Assembly (NCBI GenBank): GCA_030704615.1
Contig: CM060731.1
Location: forward strand, 12,400,001-12,464,000
DNA: 64,000 nucleotides
Direction of reading: 5' to 3'
Source of the DNA: Takakia lepidozioides
Taxonomy: Eukaryota > Streptophyta > Takakiopsida > Takakiales > Takakiaceae
A model generated the notes under the pieces. It worked only from the letters and a program-made list of their open reading frames with translations. It ran no database searches and had not been told where the DNA came from. A program made the position numbers and the translations under genes. Numbering within the stretch: the stretch's first letter is position 1; each line of letters starts with the position of its first letter. Shown one piece after another: positions 10,620 through 23,087 of the stretch.

Positions 10620-11190
10620 CACTGTTGGACTGGTATCATATTTTCAACACACCAGGCTGGAACTGGTATATAGGCCTCCCGCCAATTGTGATGCCAGGGA
10701 GGTACTGGTATTGGCAAAATTCTGAGATTTGGATACCATGGTGGTATCAATAATACATGATTGGTATGGTGTTTTACAGGTATCAATAGCAATAGTTTTT
10801 AGAAATCGATACCAGGGTATTATCAATACTGGTCTGGTATAAAAAAAACTCATGATATGTTAAATATTGAAAGGCCCACTTCTCATATAAATGTGTACGA
10901 GCATGCTTCTCATTGATTTTATTCCTCAAAGTATTCCTCAAGTTCCTCAAAGTATTGATACCTAGGTTTTCCTCACAAATATGGATATGGTACTGGTATC
11001 AGGTACCAGATTTTCAACCACCTACCAGACTGGTAGGGTATCATCCACAGTATTAGGAAGCAGATACCAAGCCAATATGGGTATATGCTAGGTAGTGGCC
11101 TGAGGTGATACTAGACTGGTCTTGTACTTCATACCAGTATACATACCAGTATTGATACCAGTTTCTTATCGGTATACCAGGCCAACACTG
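10620..11190. mobile_element. Non-autonomous hAT element, family A (571 bp)
   Basis: The ends are CACTGTTGGACTGGTAT on the left and, read inward from the right, CAGTGTTGGCCTGGTAT. They are flanked by a perfect 8-bp duplication CTATATAC at 10612-10619 and 11191-11198. Eight-bp duplications and CA(G/C)TG termini define hAT transposons. The interior is packed with ctggtat/ataccag motifs in both orientations. The termini match those of the 3.4-kb element at 12963-16380, so this is a deletion derivative of that family and could be mobilised only by its transposase. It has no coding capacity. Confidence 0.85.
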
Positions 11191-11198
11191 CTATATAC

Positions 11199-12954
11199 CT
11201 TAATATCCAAAAAGTACCCCGCCGCATATAGTGGGTCCAAAGTGAGACCAGGTAAAACAAATACCATCGAATTTGGGGCTCCGACCTCTTCCCAAAAATA
11301 AAAGAAAAACAAAAGTTGTGTATTTGCAACTACGCTTTGAACCAATGAATTTATTGGTCCCACCCTTAAGGGTAGGGATTATGCATATTCAACTTGGCAA
11401 AATGGTCATTAACTTTATATCATAGGCTATTTCAATTAAACTTTTTGGAAACATAATATTTTTAAGAAAATTATTTTATTAATTAGATATATTATTCTAT
11501 GACTTCGGATCAATTGGCCAAGTCGTCCAAAACTTTGTATCATGGGTTGTTCCCCATCAAACTTGTTGCAGGAAACAGATAGGTTTTTCATTAAATGAAA
11601 AACTTCATTAATCATAAATAATAATAATAATAATAATTTTATAAATATCAAATTAATAAAATAATGGCAGTATGTCACGCCTTGTTATATATGCATTCTC
11701 TTAATTTTTATGCTATTATGAAGTTATATAATACTTTATATGGAGGAGCCATGATGTGACCAGGCGCTAGTTGTTTTTAACTTTGGGTCACTCGAATCCT
11801 CCCCCATATTTACCGTGCATATAATTAACACATTGCAATTAACAAACTTTCAACTATGATTGTTGGTGACAGTTAAACAATCCACATCTAAACTCTCTTA
11901 CTTGGATTGTACATCTTCTTGTGAGGGAAGTTACACTATGACTCTCACTACTTGGGGGACTAGGCCGCAACCCAACCATTCTTGTGATATATATATATAT
12001 ATATATATATATTTGCAAAGAAAACCAATTTGTTTGAACATTAGTAAACATATATGCATCCAACAACTTTTGTTGTTTTGCTAATTAATCAAATCAAGCC
12101 TAAGGATAAAAGTGAGCTACAATTGACCAAAATATGATTGGCCTTTTCTAGTAGGGGCGGTTAGCTCCTAGTAGTCCCTTTTTTTTTCATTTTTTTCATT
12201 TTTTATTTTTTTTTCATTTTTGCCTTGGCGTGGAGGTGGAGAAATATTTTTGGGACTGAGTGCAAAGGTGGCGACAAGTACAATGTCCACCTAGAATTCA
12301 CTTGGCTATAGGTATGCAATATATTGTGCAATATGGTGATCGGAGGGTGCAATATGGCAATATGGCTACTATATATGGCTGCAATATGGCTACTGGCTGG
12401 AGATCAGACGGTGGAGATAGGTGCAGGTGGCGAAATCATGCTGACCCCTGGTGCATTGGGGCGCTAGCCCTTGGATTTAGGGTGCCATGCTCCCCCGTTC
12501 CTTGGCAAAACGGGTGGGTTCCCTAGGTGCTTTCTGGCACCAGCTCGCCCGCATTTCGGCGATATTTTTTTTATTTTTGCCCATGTTTTTTGTATAGGTG
12601 TGTCATGGGCCCACATTTTTTGGTGCTTTCAGGTTTTTTCTCGCCTTAAAAGGAGGGGCTGGCTCCTAGCCAAAACCACTGTGTTACTTCCATATTATGA
12701 ACAAATAAAACATAACGGGGCTTATTGTTATTCACATTTACATATCACTCGTGATTGATGAGCCTTACTGACAAATTTGGGATACAAATTTGATCTCTTT
12801 TCCAACTTGCGTTAGCTATAGGACCTTGTGCATATGTAACAAGTCCCAAGCAAAGCTCCTAAAGACCGTGATTTTGGCAATACAACCTATCCGCACAATG
12901 GCAATGACAATACCCCGTGACAATGTGATGCCACCTTTATTCCTTGAGAGAGTG
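11199..12954. other. Intergenic, low complexity only
   Basis: AT-rich. It includes an ATA/ATT tract near 11619-11640, a (TA)n microsatellite at about 11988-12012 and poly-T tracts at 12178-12225. No gene was recognised. Confidence 0.5.
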
Positions 12955-12962
12955 GTTCTGAC

Positions 12963-15900
12963 CAGTGTTGGACCCGTATCATCAACATTTCATACCAGCC
13001 AGGGTATGGTATTGTCGGTGAAGAGGCCTCCTTCATACCTGGCAGGTAATGGTATCAAGGTAGGTATTAAGCTTTTAATGTACCAGTCTGGTATGTATAT
13101 TGTTTTTGTTTGGCATGGTATGGTATGGTATCAATATTTCAAATTTCAAATCTTATATTGGGGGTATATCAATACTGGTATCAATACAGTTATTTTATTA
13201 TTCTTATTATTATTTTTAAACTGAAAAATAAAAATATGTCCAAATTATACCGCTGAAGTGCCGCAATTCATAATAACAAGGAGCCGGATTTCACCTTAGG
13301 TAATTTGAGGTCACCTTACAAGAGTTATATTACAGGCTGATAAATGAGACAATGCTCCAAGCCTAAGCAGATTTTTGAACGGCAAAATCAGAGCACTCTA
13401 CTCTTCTTCTTCAAACAAGCCAGCCTCCCCCAGCTCATCTTCACACTCCTCTAGCAGTTCAGCTTTCTGCAGAATAATATTCTGAAACTGATTGCTTAGC
13501 CAGTGGGCACCCCATACGTGCATCGCTTGGCCAATTCTTGTAAATCATAATTAGAGCATCCAAATTTATGACCCCTAATCTACAGCGACGTAAACTAGTG
13601 AGGACTCCAGCCACCGAAAAAATACGTTCAGTCTCAATCTGGCTGCCCAGGATGGCTAAGATCTGCTTGGCCAAGAATGACACATTGGGGAACCTTGAAG
13701 CATTTGTTTTCCACCATTGCAAAGGAGAAGCTGCTTCCTCCTCCTTCACAACAAGTCGTCGAAAAAAAGACAACTCAGACCGCAACAAACCCTCGTTTGC
13801 TTCCTCTGTGCTGACTGGAGCATCAAACAAAGAATCAGCCTGTGCATCTTGCGTTCGGCCTGCCACATCTGGTACACCTGGATTAAAAAATTTACAAGCT
13901 TTCACAAGCAAAGGAATTACAGCCTTATTGTCATATTCCTGAACAACAATTTTGGTGTTGTCCCTACCAATGAACTCAGTCACACACTGTAATCCCTTGA
14001 AGCGTGGATCCAGCATAAGGGCAACCATGTTGTGAGCCTTATCAACTTAAAAAGAAACAACAAATGCGAGAAAAAACTTCAGGACATTCACAGCCTCTTG
14101 AGCCATTTTGCAATACAAGATCTCAAGTTCTGAATCCGAGTCTCCATAGCGTAATTCTGGGACAGCCCCTGCACGTCGGTTGGCCTCACCTGCTAACTTA
14201 ATGGAGATCATAATAGCTGCATGCAAAGCATCGGACAACAACCAGTACCCACGGGTCTGGTTTAGAACACACTGAGTTACAAGGGGATTCAAGGTCTCTA
14301 TCACAGCACGAGCTATGGCCCATGTTAGGCTAGAAGGCACCCGAGCCTGTAGCAACAAACTCTGCCTGCCATATCAAATGTTAATCGCATTTGTGTAAGC
14401 CAGTGTTTCTTGAAATAACACAACTTTGCTGGCGAACCTTGTTTTTACTGGCGTCTTGAGCTTTCTGGTAGACAAGCCTGCATCGATACAAGCTCGATCC
14501 CATTCCTGACAGCCCTTCCCGGACTTCTTAGTCCATGTGATGGTTTTCTGGAGTGCAGACTGAGCATTCTTCAAGGACACTTCTTTCATACCCGCACAAA
14601 CCTTGGTATCATTAGTAGCATACTGACAAGCTTTTAAGAGAGCATGACCAAAACAATACCCAGCAAAAGGTTTCTGCAGCTGTAATGGGGCACAGGTCAC
14701 CACGGTTGACAGAGCAGAAGCAAGAGTAATAAGGTTGGACCCCTCATCCTTGACGTAGGCTAGTATTTTGTCTATGAGTTTGTGTTGAGCAAGCAGGGGT
14801 TTAACAAGACCAGCCAAAGCAGACCCAACAATGTCTGGTGCCTCGAATAAGCCCACAGTAACATGTTGTGGCTGCCACTGATCATCAATAAAATTAACTA
14901 CAAGGGCAAAGGTATCCAGTCCTGCCCTTGACATCCACAAGTCGAATGTCACGCTAGCAGTGGCAGCAAGAGCAGGCAAAACATATAGCTCCATGGTCTG
15001 AGCTAGCATATGAGGGATGTGCTCTTTCACTAGGGCTTTTCTAGTGGGAAATCTAATCTTGGGATCCCTGCGCATAACCAATCTCCGCAACCAAGGGGAT
15101 TCTACAACACATAAAGACTCATAGCCCTTTGCAATGAAAAGAACCAAGTCCTCTATGAATTTTAGTTGAGGAGGGTCTTGTTTTCGATAATCAGTACCTT
15201 CTCCTCCAAAATACTCAGTTATGGCAGAAGGATGAACCCTTTTGCGTTTTTTGGACTTTTGTCTTGCATCAGTTGCACCAGATGTGGACTCAACAATGAA
15301 TCGCTCGAAATCAGCACGGTGCTCATTATGAAGATGTTTCTTCATACTGGTGGAACCATGCGCTGGATTATATTGCACGATGCCCTTGCGGGAGCGGGTA
15401 GTGCTGCCAGTATTGCGCTAGAACTCACTGGATGTCCGAGCCTGTGGACAACAGATGACACACCTCATGACTTGCACAGCTGCAACATCAACAACTTGAT
15501 CTTCCTTCAGCAATCTAAAGAACGCCCACACACTGCTGTTGCGATGATAAGGAACCCAAAATCTTGCATTCTCTTGCAACCCAACATACTTCACCCGCCA
15601 CAAGGCACTCTCCTCAGCAGCCTGAATGTGAGCCACTGTCTCGGTAGGCCCCTCCACATCAGATCCTGTGCATGGTGTCTCGGGGATGTGGTCACTTGTG
15701 ACTCCAGTATCTCCACCTTCATCCGCCAGACATGCCAGCTCAACCTCACTGAATGAGTATCCTTCCATGGTAATTGTAAAGTAGAATCCCAATAGCATAC
15801 AAGCATATAAGAAAACTACAGCTGCATGGACACCAGCCACCATGCAACCGGCAAGAAAACTACAAAACAAAGCATCCTCATGTCTAAGATGATTTCAAGA

Positions 15901-16380
15901 GACAATTTTGGGAGGCAGTTCATGTGCTCAGAGTTCATTAATGCATCCTATATCCTACATGAGTAAAGTAAACAACAATGAAATGCAAGCATAAGGGAAA
16001 GAGAGGCGTACCCTAGAGCATCTCATCAATATCAGCAACTTCCTCAATATTGACAGCCCCCAAAATCGCCATTCAAATCGCCTCAATCAAAGAGCCGCAA
16101 CTCTCCATTGCTGCACCCTAAATCCCTAAAGCTCCACATATTCATACCTAGGGTGCAAGCGATGGCGGAAGACAGGGTACTGGTATCGACAAAGATGCGT
16201 TCTTTGTGATACCAGGCTGGTCTGGTAGGAGCCCAGGTATTTGTGTTTTATTATATTGCCCCCAATATGTTCTGCCCGGGGTATTGCCAGTTTCTTATAC
16301 CCGCATGGTCTGGTACCCTGCTGCAATACCCTTACCTGTGCTGATACCCCGCCTCGCCCCAATATACCGGTCCAACACTG
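12963..16380 (-). mobile_element. hAT transposon, family A, 3.4 kb with 8-bp target duplication
   Basis: The element starts with CAGTGTTGGACCCGTAT at 12963 and ends at 16380 with the inverse, CAGTGTTGGACCGGTAT read inward. It is bounded by the perfect 8-bp duplication GTTCTGAC at 12955-12962 and 16381-16388. Both subterminal regions (12963-13200 and 16130-16380) are rich in ggtat/atacc repeats that probably bind transposase. The transposase is encoded on the minus strand inside. The intact target duplication means the element has not been rearranged since insertion. Confidence 0.93.
13398..15768 (-). pseudogene. hAT transposase (BED zinc finger, DDE, dimerisation domain), inactivated
   Basis: Reading begins at an ATG near 15768 (MEGYSFSEVELACLADEGG). 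A split BED-type zinc finger follows (CVIC near 15450, HLHNEH near 15325), then the RNase H-like core: FDLWMSR (first Asp, near 14940), VKDEGSNL (second Asp, near 14750) and the C-terminal ETERIFSVAG with the conserved Glu in the hATC dimerisation region (PLQWWKTNASRFPNVSFLAK). Damage is limited: a TAG inside the BED finger near 15419, a TGA near 14371 where a related copy has Cys (CYGRQ), a gap or intron near 14040, and a probable frameshift near 13505 before an acidic tail. Some breaks could be unrecognised short introns, so calling it inactive is likely but not certain. Confidence 0.82.
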
Positions 16381-16388
16381 GTTCTGAC

Positions 16389-19300
16389 TTCTGACAAATG
16401 AGATTATGTAGCCCACATGTGTTATGTATATTCAGCTAACACAAGCGTTATAGTTATAAAGCTTACTTTACAAATAAAGGGGATCTATTACCTCATGACT
16501 TCATATGATACAATATCTTTTATCGTGTAATCTCTCCATCACACAATCATCCATTACACACTATTGTGCACCAAGACATCAAGTTGCCATATTGTAGAGT
16601 GGTTGTTACTCTGTACACTCTATTATACCATTGGACCCTCTATTTAATCGTTGATCACAATAGCGGCTTAGATTAGGTGATCTGTCTTTGGGCCAGTAGC
16701 GCTGAAGCACATGGCTGTGACTTGGTGGTTTTTCATAAAAGGAGTCCATGACACGGACAAGGGCGAAACTTTTGGGTGTTCATTCTGGTGTACATGCGAG
16801 TAGAGGTGTAAGTAATATGTACTGGTGGGACAATCTATAGGTCCTCTTCCATGTGTGCCAAGTTGGTGAGAGAGAGGTGTACATAATATGGTGCACTGGC
16901 TGTGTAACATATAATCTACTTACAGGTCCCTTCTACGCGTGACTCCCTCCTCATCATAAAGCCTGCCTTACCAAGTTATCATCCCCCCAGTTCATGCATA
17001 TAGGAAGAGGACGAAGCATCTCTACCCTAAACACATTTTGTGGTGGAGATCATGGAGGGTTCTAAACAAGGTCTATGAGAGATTGTCGATATGATCACTT
17101 TGCAATGACATATCTCATATATTCAATTTCCATCTGTATATCTGTGCTGATCATATCCATTTTAATACGATAAAATGAATCTAACATGGATGCTAAAGCT
17201 TTTGTCTGAAATGCAAAATGACAGTGGGTCATATCTTAAAATGATGCACAGGGTTTGACATCTTTGCCGATTGATGGGTGCATTTGTTTGTGGGCCTAAC
17301 ATTCAATGTCCCATGGTTTTGTCTGCCTAAAAGGGGCCCTACTCAAATTTCCTTCCAAAAGAAATAAAACAGAACAAAAGTCTCTGGCCAGTGAAGGGCA
17401 CCCAAGAGAACATGAAATTAGTAGACCCAAAAAGAAATAAATCACGTCACCGAGTATCAAACATATCGCCCTGTATGCACCTCCTACAATTATTGACCCC
17501 ACAGTCTGACCCCATTGCTACCGTGCAGCGATGGTAGCAGGCCATTCCAGCGCTCGACGTCGTCTGGTAATGGAATACAAGTCTGACAACACGGTTTGTT
17601 CAGCTCCACCCAATCACACGCCAAAACATGGCCAGCTGAAAAGAGAAATCCTGGTTACGAATGTTCGACTAGCATTGAAATGAGGTTGCTGAGACAAGTA
17701 TAGACACAAAATGGAAGTGAATGTGAGATGCATGATTATTACAGGTTGAAACCAATAGGACATGGGAGCTTGAGGAGTGGGTACCAAGCAGCATAACCGT
17801 AGAGATGCAGGTATTTTTGCCCACATGTAGCGAGTCTCTTGCTGCAAGCGGAAAAACAGAAAAAGTGAGGGACGGCCTCCCTCCTATGGATCCCGCTCTC
17901 TCTCCCAGCCAATGAAGGACGACTAGACAAGCGTTGACTTCCGCATGCCAGCTGATATGCAATGCTTCAGCTTGTTGTGCAGCATACCAAATCTTGTGAT
18001 TTCGCTAAATTTCTGCCATATTCTGATGTCATGAAGTAGTGTGAAGTGTTTGATGTTGACGGCGCATGAGGACGCCCTTAGAATGCATAGCAATGGTGAA
18101 GATAGAAAACAGCGTTGTAAAACAACAAGATAGAGGAATTGACTGTCTTTAGAGTATGAGAATTGGAGGGAATGATACATATATATCCCAAACTCCCGCC
18201 ATCCTCAAAAGCAGGCAACGGAATGAGGCAACATTGCTAGGCTTGGGAGTGGATGGCGCATCAATGAACTACGACTTCCATGAACAGGAATCATAAATCC
18301 GCAGAAGGTGAGAAAATGAGAAAGTACTAAGTTCGTTGCCAATTGCTCCTACGAAAGTGAGCCTCATAGGCTACAATGGGTTCCTGTCAATCTTATATGC
18401 CATACATTTCATTGGGATCTCGAGAAAAATAAAAGTCAGCTTGCAGCTTTTGTAGTTATACATAATCATAAACGAAATGGAAGATGAGAGATTTTATTAC
18501 CATAATAAAGTCTTCTAGGCAATCGACAACAACAAAGAAGATCGGAGAGGTAAAGTGAGTCAAGACAAACGAAAATAGAAATATAGGGAGACAAAATAAG
18601 AAGATACATACTTAAGTAATCCAAATGATCAGTTATCCCTAGGGGATTTGCATATCTCCTTAGCCAATTCCAATCAGGGTGAGAGCTATCAACAATCTTT
18701 TAGACAATATAATGACACTTGGAATACTTATACTTCATGTACTCTTAATTTACAGTCGGAGAGGATTGGGTGGGACTTGCACCCTGTGAGGCTGCAACTA
18801 GTGGTGACGGGCTACCGAAGTTTCTGTGCGATGTTATGGTGTACCAATGCCAAAGAGGAATGGCCTAGTCAACAACGTGCAGCTTCAGATCCTTTAAAGC
18901 CGGCAGTGTACCTCTCCTTAGAGATACGTGTTCATTTGTTTTCACATTTCTTTGCTTTTGTAGATCTAATCAGTTTCTTATTTGATCTCTGCAGTTGACT
19001 ATGCAGCCATACAGCCAAGATTTTCCTCTCTTGTCGATGTTTGCGGCGGGACTTGTACGCAATGAGGAACATGTGTACATGTACAAACTTACAGAGATAC
19101 TGAACCAGCTTATGTCTGTACCCGGGACATTTTGGAGTGGGTTAATTGACCAGGGAGCAGCCACAGTCTCAATTGCAAACTAGGGAAAAGACTTGGTACA
19201 TGATCTTACTTTCATGCCCTGCTCAGATATAACAACCTAGATATCGATAATAAGAGCAGTTTTTGCGGAGCATAGCGAGATTCTGACTTCACTCAGTTCA

Positions 19301-20158
19301 TAACTGGGGTACAATCCATTCCACCCAACCATATGAGAGTGCAGTCAAACTCCCTCAGACAAACTCCCTCAGACTCCCTCTCATGGGAAGTTCATGCCAA
19401 CATTGGTTCATCATGTAACCAATCCTGTAATTGGGGAATTTGTGGTGCATTGGTTATTGGTGGGATGGATGGCCCTGAAGCTGCACCAAAGAAGGGCCGG
19501 GCGGCGTTCTTGAAAGATTGAATCCTCCTGGAAGTAATGAACTCCAGCAGAGGTATGCATGCAGTCTTTTCTTCCATGTGATATCTCCACCAGCTAGGTC
19601 GGGTCGAGAAGCTTTCATCGTAGGTTTTGACATCCGCTTGTTATCGTATTTGGGAAGAGATTCATGACGGGTACATAGGCATCAATTCGAATTTCAGCTG
19701 CTCAAGTGATTATATTTACGATTCTGGTGTGTGATTCTTGGTCATCAGCGTGTTCTTTCCTATTTTGTGAGGATGTCGACATCTAGTTGTGGATCAAACC
19801 TTGGTGTAGCCTCTACATTTAACTCTGTCGCGACAGGTGCACCTTTGTCTAAGTAAAAATTTCAGATCGCCACTGAAAGATCACAACCAAAGTTCCAGTA
19901 TTACAAGTCTCAAACTCTGAATTTTTTTGATAAGCATATATATGTGTGAGTTATTTGGCTCAATGGACCGTCAGAGAAATCTTGTCAAAGTCTAAACTTA
20001 GTAGAGAGAAGTCGGATGACTATATAACGTCATCAGTCACTTATGGCGTGCAATCAAGAATGTTCTTGAAATCTCGTTTCAGATATATAAGAAGTTTGCA
20101 CAACATTTCATAAGAGGGAACTTCACCCAGCTCGACACGAATGATCAGTTGTGATCCA
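16389..20158. other. Long interval without a recognisable gene
   Basis: About 3.8 kb with only short open frames on both strands (for example 17614-17962 minus, 18648-18998 plus, 18995-19183 plus). None shows a family motif, a convincing exon chain or a transposon terminus. Base composition is more balanced at 17.5-19.6 kb than in transposon-rich parts, so decayed or novel exons cannot be excluded. Confidence 0.4.
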
Positions 20159-20277
20159 ATCTAGAACTGGTAGAAGAAGAAGACTCCTACCGAAGAAGCC
20201 AGCGTAACTAAGAGCCATTTCGCCTTGCGGCAGCCGGCTACGGGCCCCTCTTGGGGTGGGCTCGATCTAGAACTGGT
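20159..20277. mobile_element. 93-bp insertion flanked by 13-bp direct repeats
   Basis: The 13-bp sequence ATCTAGAACTGGT occurs at 20159-20171 and 20265-20277 and encloses 93 bp. The enclosed segment is GC-rich at one end (ggggcccgtagccggctgcc on the minus strand) and ends in a cttcttctt run. A duplication of this length is typical of LINE-mediated retroposition, so this may be a short retroposed RNA. The source RNA is not recognised. Confidence 0.4.
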
Positions 20278-20452
20278 GAACTAACATGCATAGACTAAAC
20301 TAACAGGCTGAGTCGGACGCATTTCAGATTTTTTCACACTCGTGAGGAGACATCCATCTGTACATGAGCACTTGAAAGTTTCCCATATCCCTAAACTCCG
20401 ATCGAGAGATTTAACAGGACTAAGCACGTCAAGTCCACGGATGTATCCGTGG

Positions 20453-23087
20453 TCACAATGTTTTCGAGACTTGTGATCCAAAGAACTTGGACTTTACTCC
20501 TTGAACTTCATGAATCTCTTGTGGATTACGGTTTTGGATTTTCATGGACTCCAAAAGTCTAGGCCCACCCAGCTCATGCTTCATATACGAGGCCACATAA
20601 TCCCTGAACTTGTATTCCTGGTAACGAGGAGAATCGGCCTTCTTTACCAGCTGCGGCAATGGCGAGACAATGGAGTCTAAAAGTGGACTGCAGAAAGTGG
20701 CAATTGATACCCTTTCCTGACCCCGGTTGGCAATCACTCGATGCTCTACACTTTTGTATCGTCCGTTCGTAAGCACCTGCATGTGTAATACATGTGAATC
20801 TCTCTGAACGCACTGACTAGATTCCGAATCATATGATATTCATAAACCGTGTGATTTATACGATTTATAAAAGAATTTCTCAATCTGGCCATCTTATCAG
20901 TCTACTAAATTTAACCATATCTAGAGAGCTAGAATCTGAGTCCTCATGCATCACGGGGAGTTGTCGAAATGACGTTGAACTTAGATTTCCAAGTTTCAGC
21001 TTTGCAGTAACAAATACAAATTTCTGTTAATTCTAGATCTTAGATTCAAATGCTGAAGTATATCCAAGTTGAAATTATGCAAGTTCTAGGAATACTCTAA
21101 AATGTTAAGAGTATTTAAACCAGATTTGTACCTGCATTTGATCGCCCAAATTGATAATCAAAGCGCCGGGCAGAGGATGAACGGGCACCCATCGCCCATC
21201 CTTAGAAACTTGGAGACCGCCCACCTGCGTGGCTTGTAGTAGCACTGTCAGAGCGCCTGGATCTGAATGACTGCTCAAGCCAAGAACAAGGTCTGGCTGC
21301 GGACAGGGAGGATAGTAATTCAGTCGGACGACTTGGCTTATCGTTCCAAGCGCTTCCTCCAAGAAAGTAGCGGGGAGACCCAGGTTCTCGGACAATATAG
21401 CGAATAGTTTTTGCGCCAGGATCCGAGCCTCCTTAGAATATTCCTCCATCGCTGGCCTGCAATCATCCATCGTCAGTAAGAATGCTGTGCACAGTGATCA
21501 TCATGTGGATCACGTCCATTTACCATACTCAACACTTTGACATCCTACGAAATCCGCAAATGAAAGTTCACTTTGGCTACAAGAACATCCGAGGAACACC
21601 TTCACCAACAACTGAAACTCCGGACATCCAATATACGGCACAAAAATCTGACCGATTCATATATAATGAATCTCTGTGTAGCCACCTGAGCGATCATCGG
21701 TGACTGTCTCTCACCAATCCAAGTAGGACGACATGACTGTCTCTCACCAAGTAGAACAACACCATGTATGGTAGTGCAAACTTTCTAATAGCAGATCTAG
21801 TATATGTGCACATGAGATTTATAGGAAATATCGACGTAATCTATGAATAGAGGACCTCATATTATGAGATCGTTGTCTACACCACTTCAACCTCGTGACA
21901 GTAACATATGTGGAGAAGATTGAAGAATAGACACGGAAGATTTCTGCGGCGCAGCTTCTTATCTGGTTTCCTAGAAACTGAATGTCTCCATAATGAAGGA
22001 ATTGCTCCTCTGCCGTCATTTCTTCTGTTTTCAGTATCGCAGTCCTCAGAAGTTGAATTTAGCATATCGTGATTGGCACAAAATAAATCACGAAAAGATC
22101 TGTAATATCTGTTTCATCAAGGATTTTATGTATCTGCATTAAACTTCAGTACCCCGAGCTAATTTGATAGATGATCGTATAGTAGAGATTCACGTATCAG
22201 ATGTATAACTTTGTATATAGACCGTGTTAAACTTGTATTTCTATAGTATCATGGAAGCTTACCTATATGAAGAAGGTTTTGGAGGCCACGCTGCCAAATC
22301 TGTGTCGGAGAGCGGCGTGGGTCCGACCCGGTGGTTGAGTACATCCACCCAGTCCCAAAGTGCAGTTTCTGAGACTTTGAACACCCGTCCATAGCCTTCC
22401 ATTCGCTTTCCATTTGCACACAGTTGCTTATCTTCAAGAGGCGAGTTGAAAAAATCCATGGCCGCTTTCTGAACACTGTGAAGCACTGCTTCTGGAATGC
22501 CATGGTTCACCACCTAGCATCCATGCAACAAACGAACACACTTTAGACACTTTGTTCTCTGGTTAGAATCCTCTGAGAAAAAATCGTTGGGCAGGCTACA
22601 GCTCTTGAGAGAAGTAGGAGTCCAGGTCCTGCAACTGGTGAAGAAGCAGGAGGGGTGAAGATCGTTCTCCAGAAGCGATGAACTAACTAGAGCAAAGACA
22701 GAACGACAGAACCTAGGAACTTGTAGAGTTTAGTTGTTAATTGGTATAAGTAATTTGACCAGAACCAAGGGGACTGCTCGGGGACTGTCGTAATTATAAA
22801 ACAAGCTGCAAACTTGGTACCAGCGGGCGTCGTGACGTGTGTCTGAATACCTGGAAGAATCCCCAATCCTCGCATGCAGCGACCATTTCAGCCACAGTTC
22901 GTTGTCTTTGAGAGCCTTGCAGATTTCGCATGTCGATGACAGGGATGCTTTCGGCATATTTAGTGCATACAGCACCTGGTCTCTGATGAAGTGGCCTTAG
23001 AAATCGTCTCGGCACTTTCGTCACACCTCTCTCTACCAAAGGTTGCAGAAGTTCGCCAGTTTCCACCATCTCATTCATACTGTCCAT
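20453..23087 (-). CDS. 2-oxoglutarate- and Fe(II)-dependent dioxygenase
   Basis: Four exons join in phase (22851-23087, 22263-22513, 21132-21456, 20453-20776) to give 378 residues. The N-terminal DIOX_N region includes IPVIDM, CEDWGFFQ and VVNHGIPE. The catalytic double-stranded beta-helix contains RLNYYPPCP, the iron ligands H226, D228 (GLSSHSDPG) and H283 (SVEHRV), and the 2-oxoglutarate-binding R293 and S295 (RVSIATF). Length and motifs fit the plant DOXC class, which includes SRG1-like, flavonoid and jasmonate hydroxylases; the substrate cannot be told from sequence. I chose the ATG at 23087 because it lies about 50 residues before IPVIDM, as is usual; the frame stays open upstream to 23315 without family similarity. 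No stops or frameshifts are present, so the gene looks functional. The enzyme is expected to be cytosolic. Confidence 0.9.

Noticed and set aside
12260-12760. Additional hAT MITE suggested by aaaccactg near 12680
   Set aside because: No matching opposite terminus or 8-bp duplication was found.
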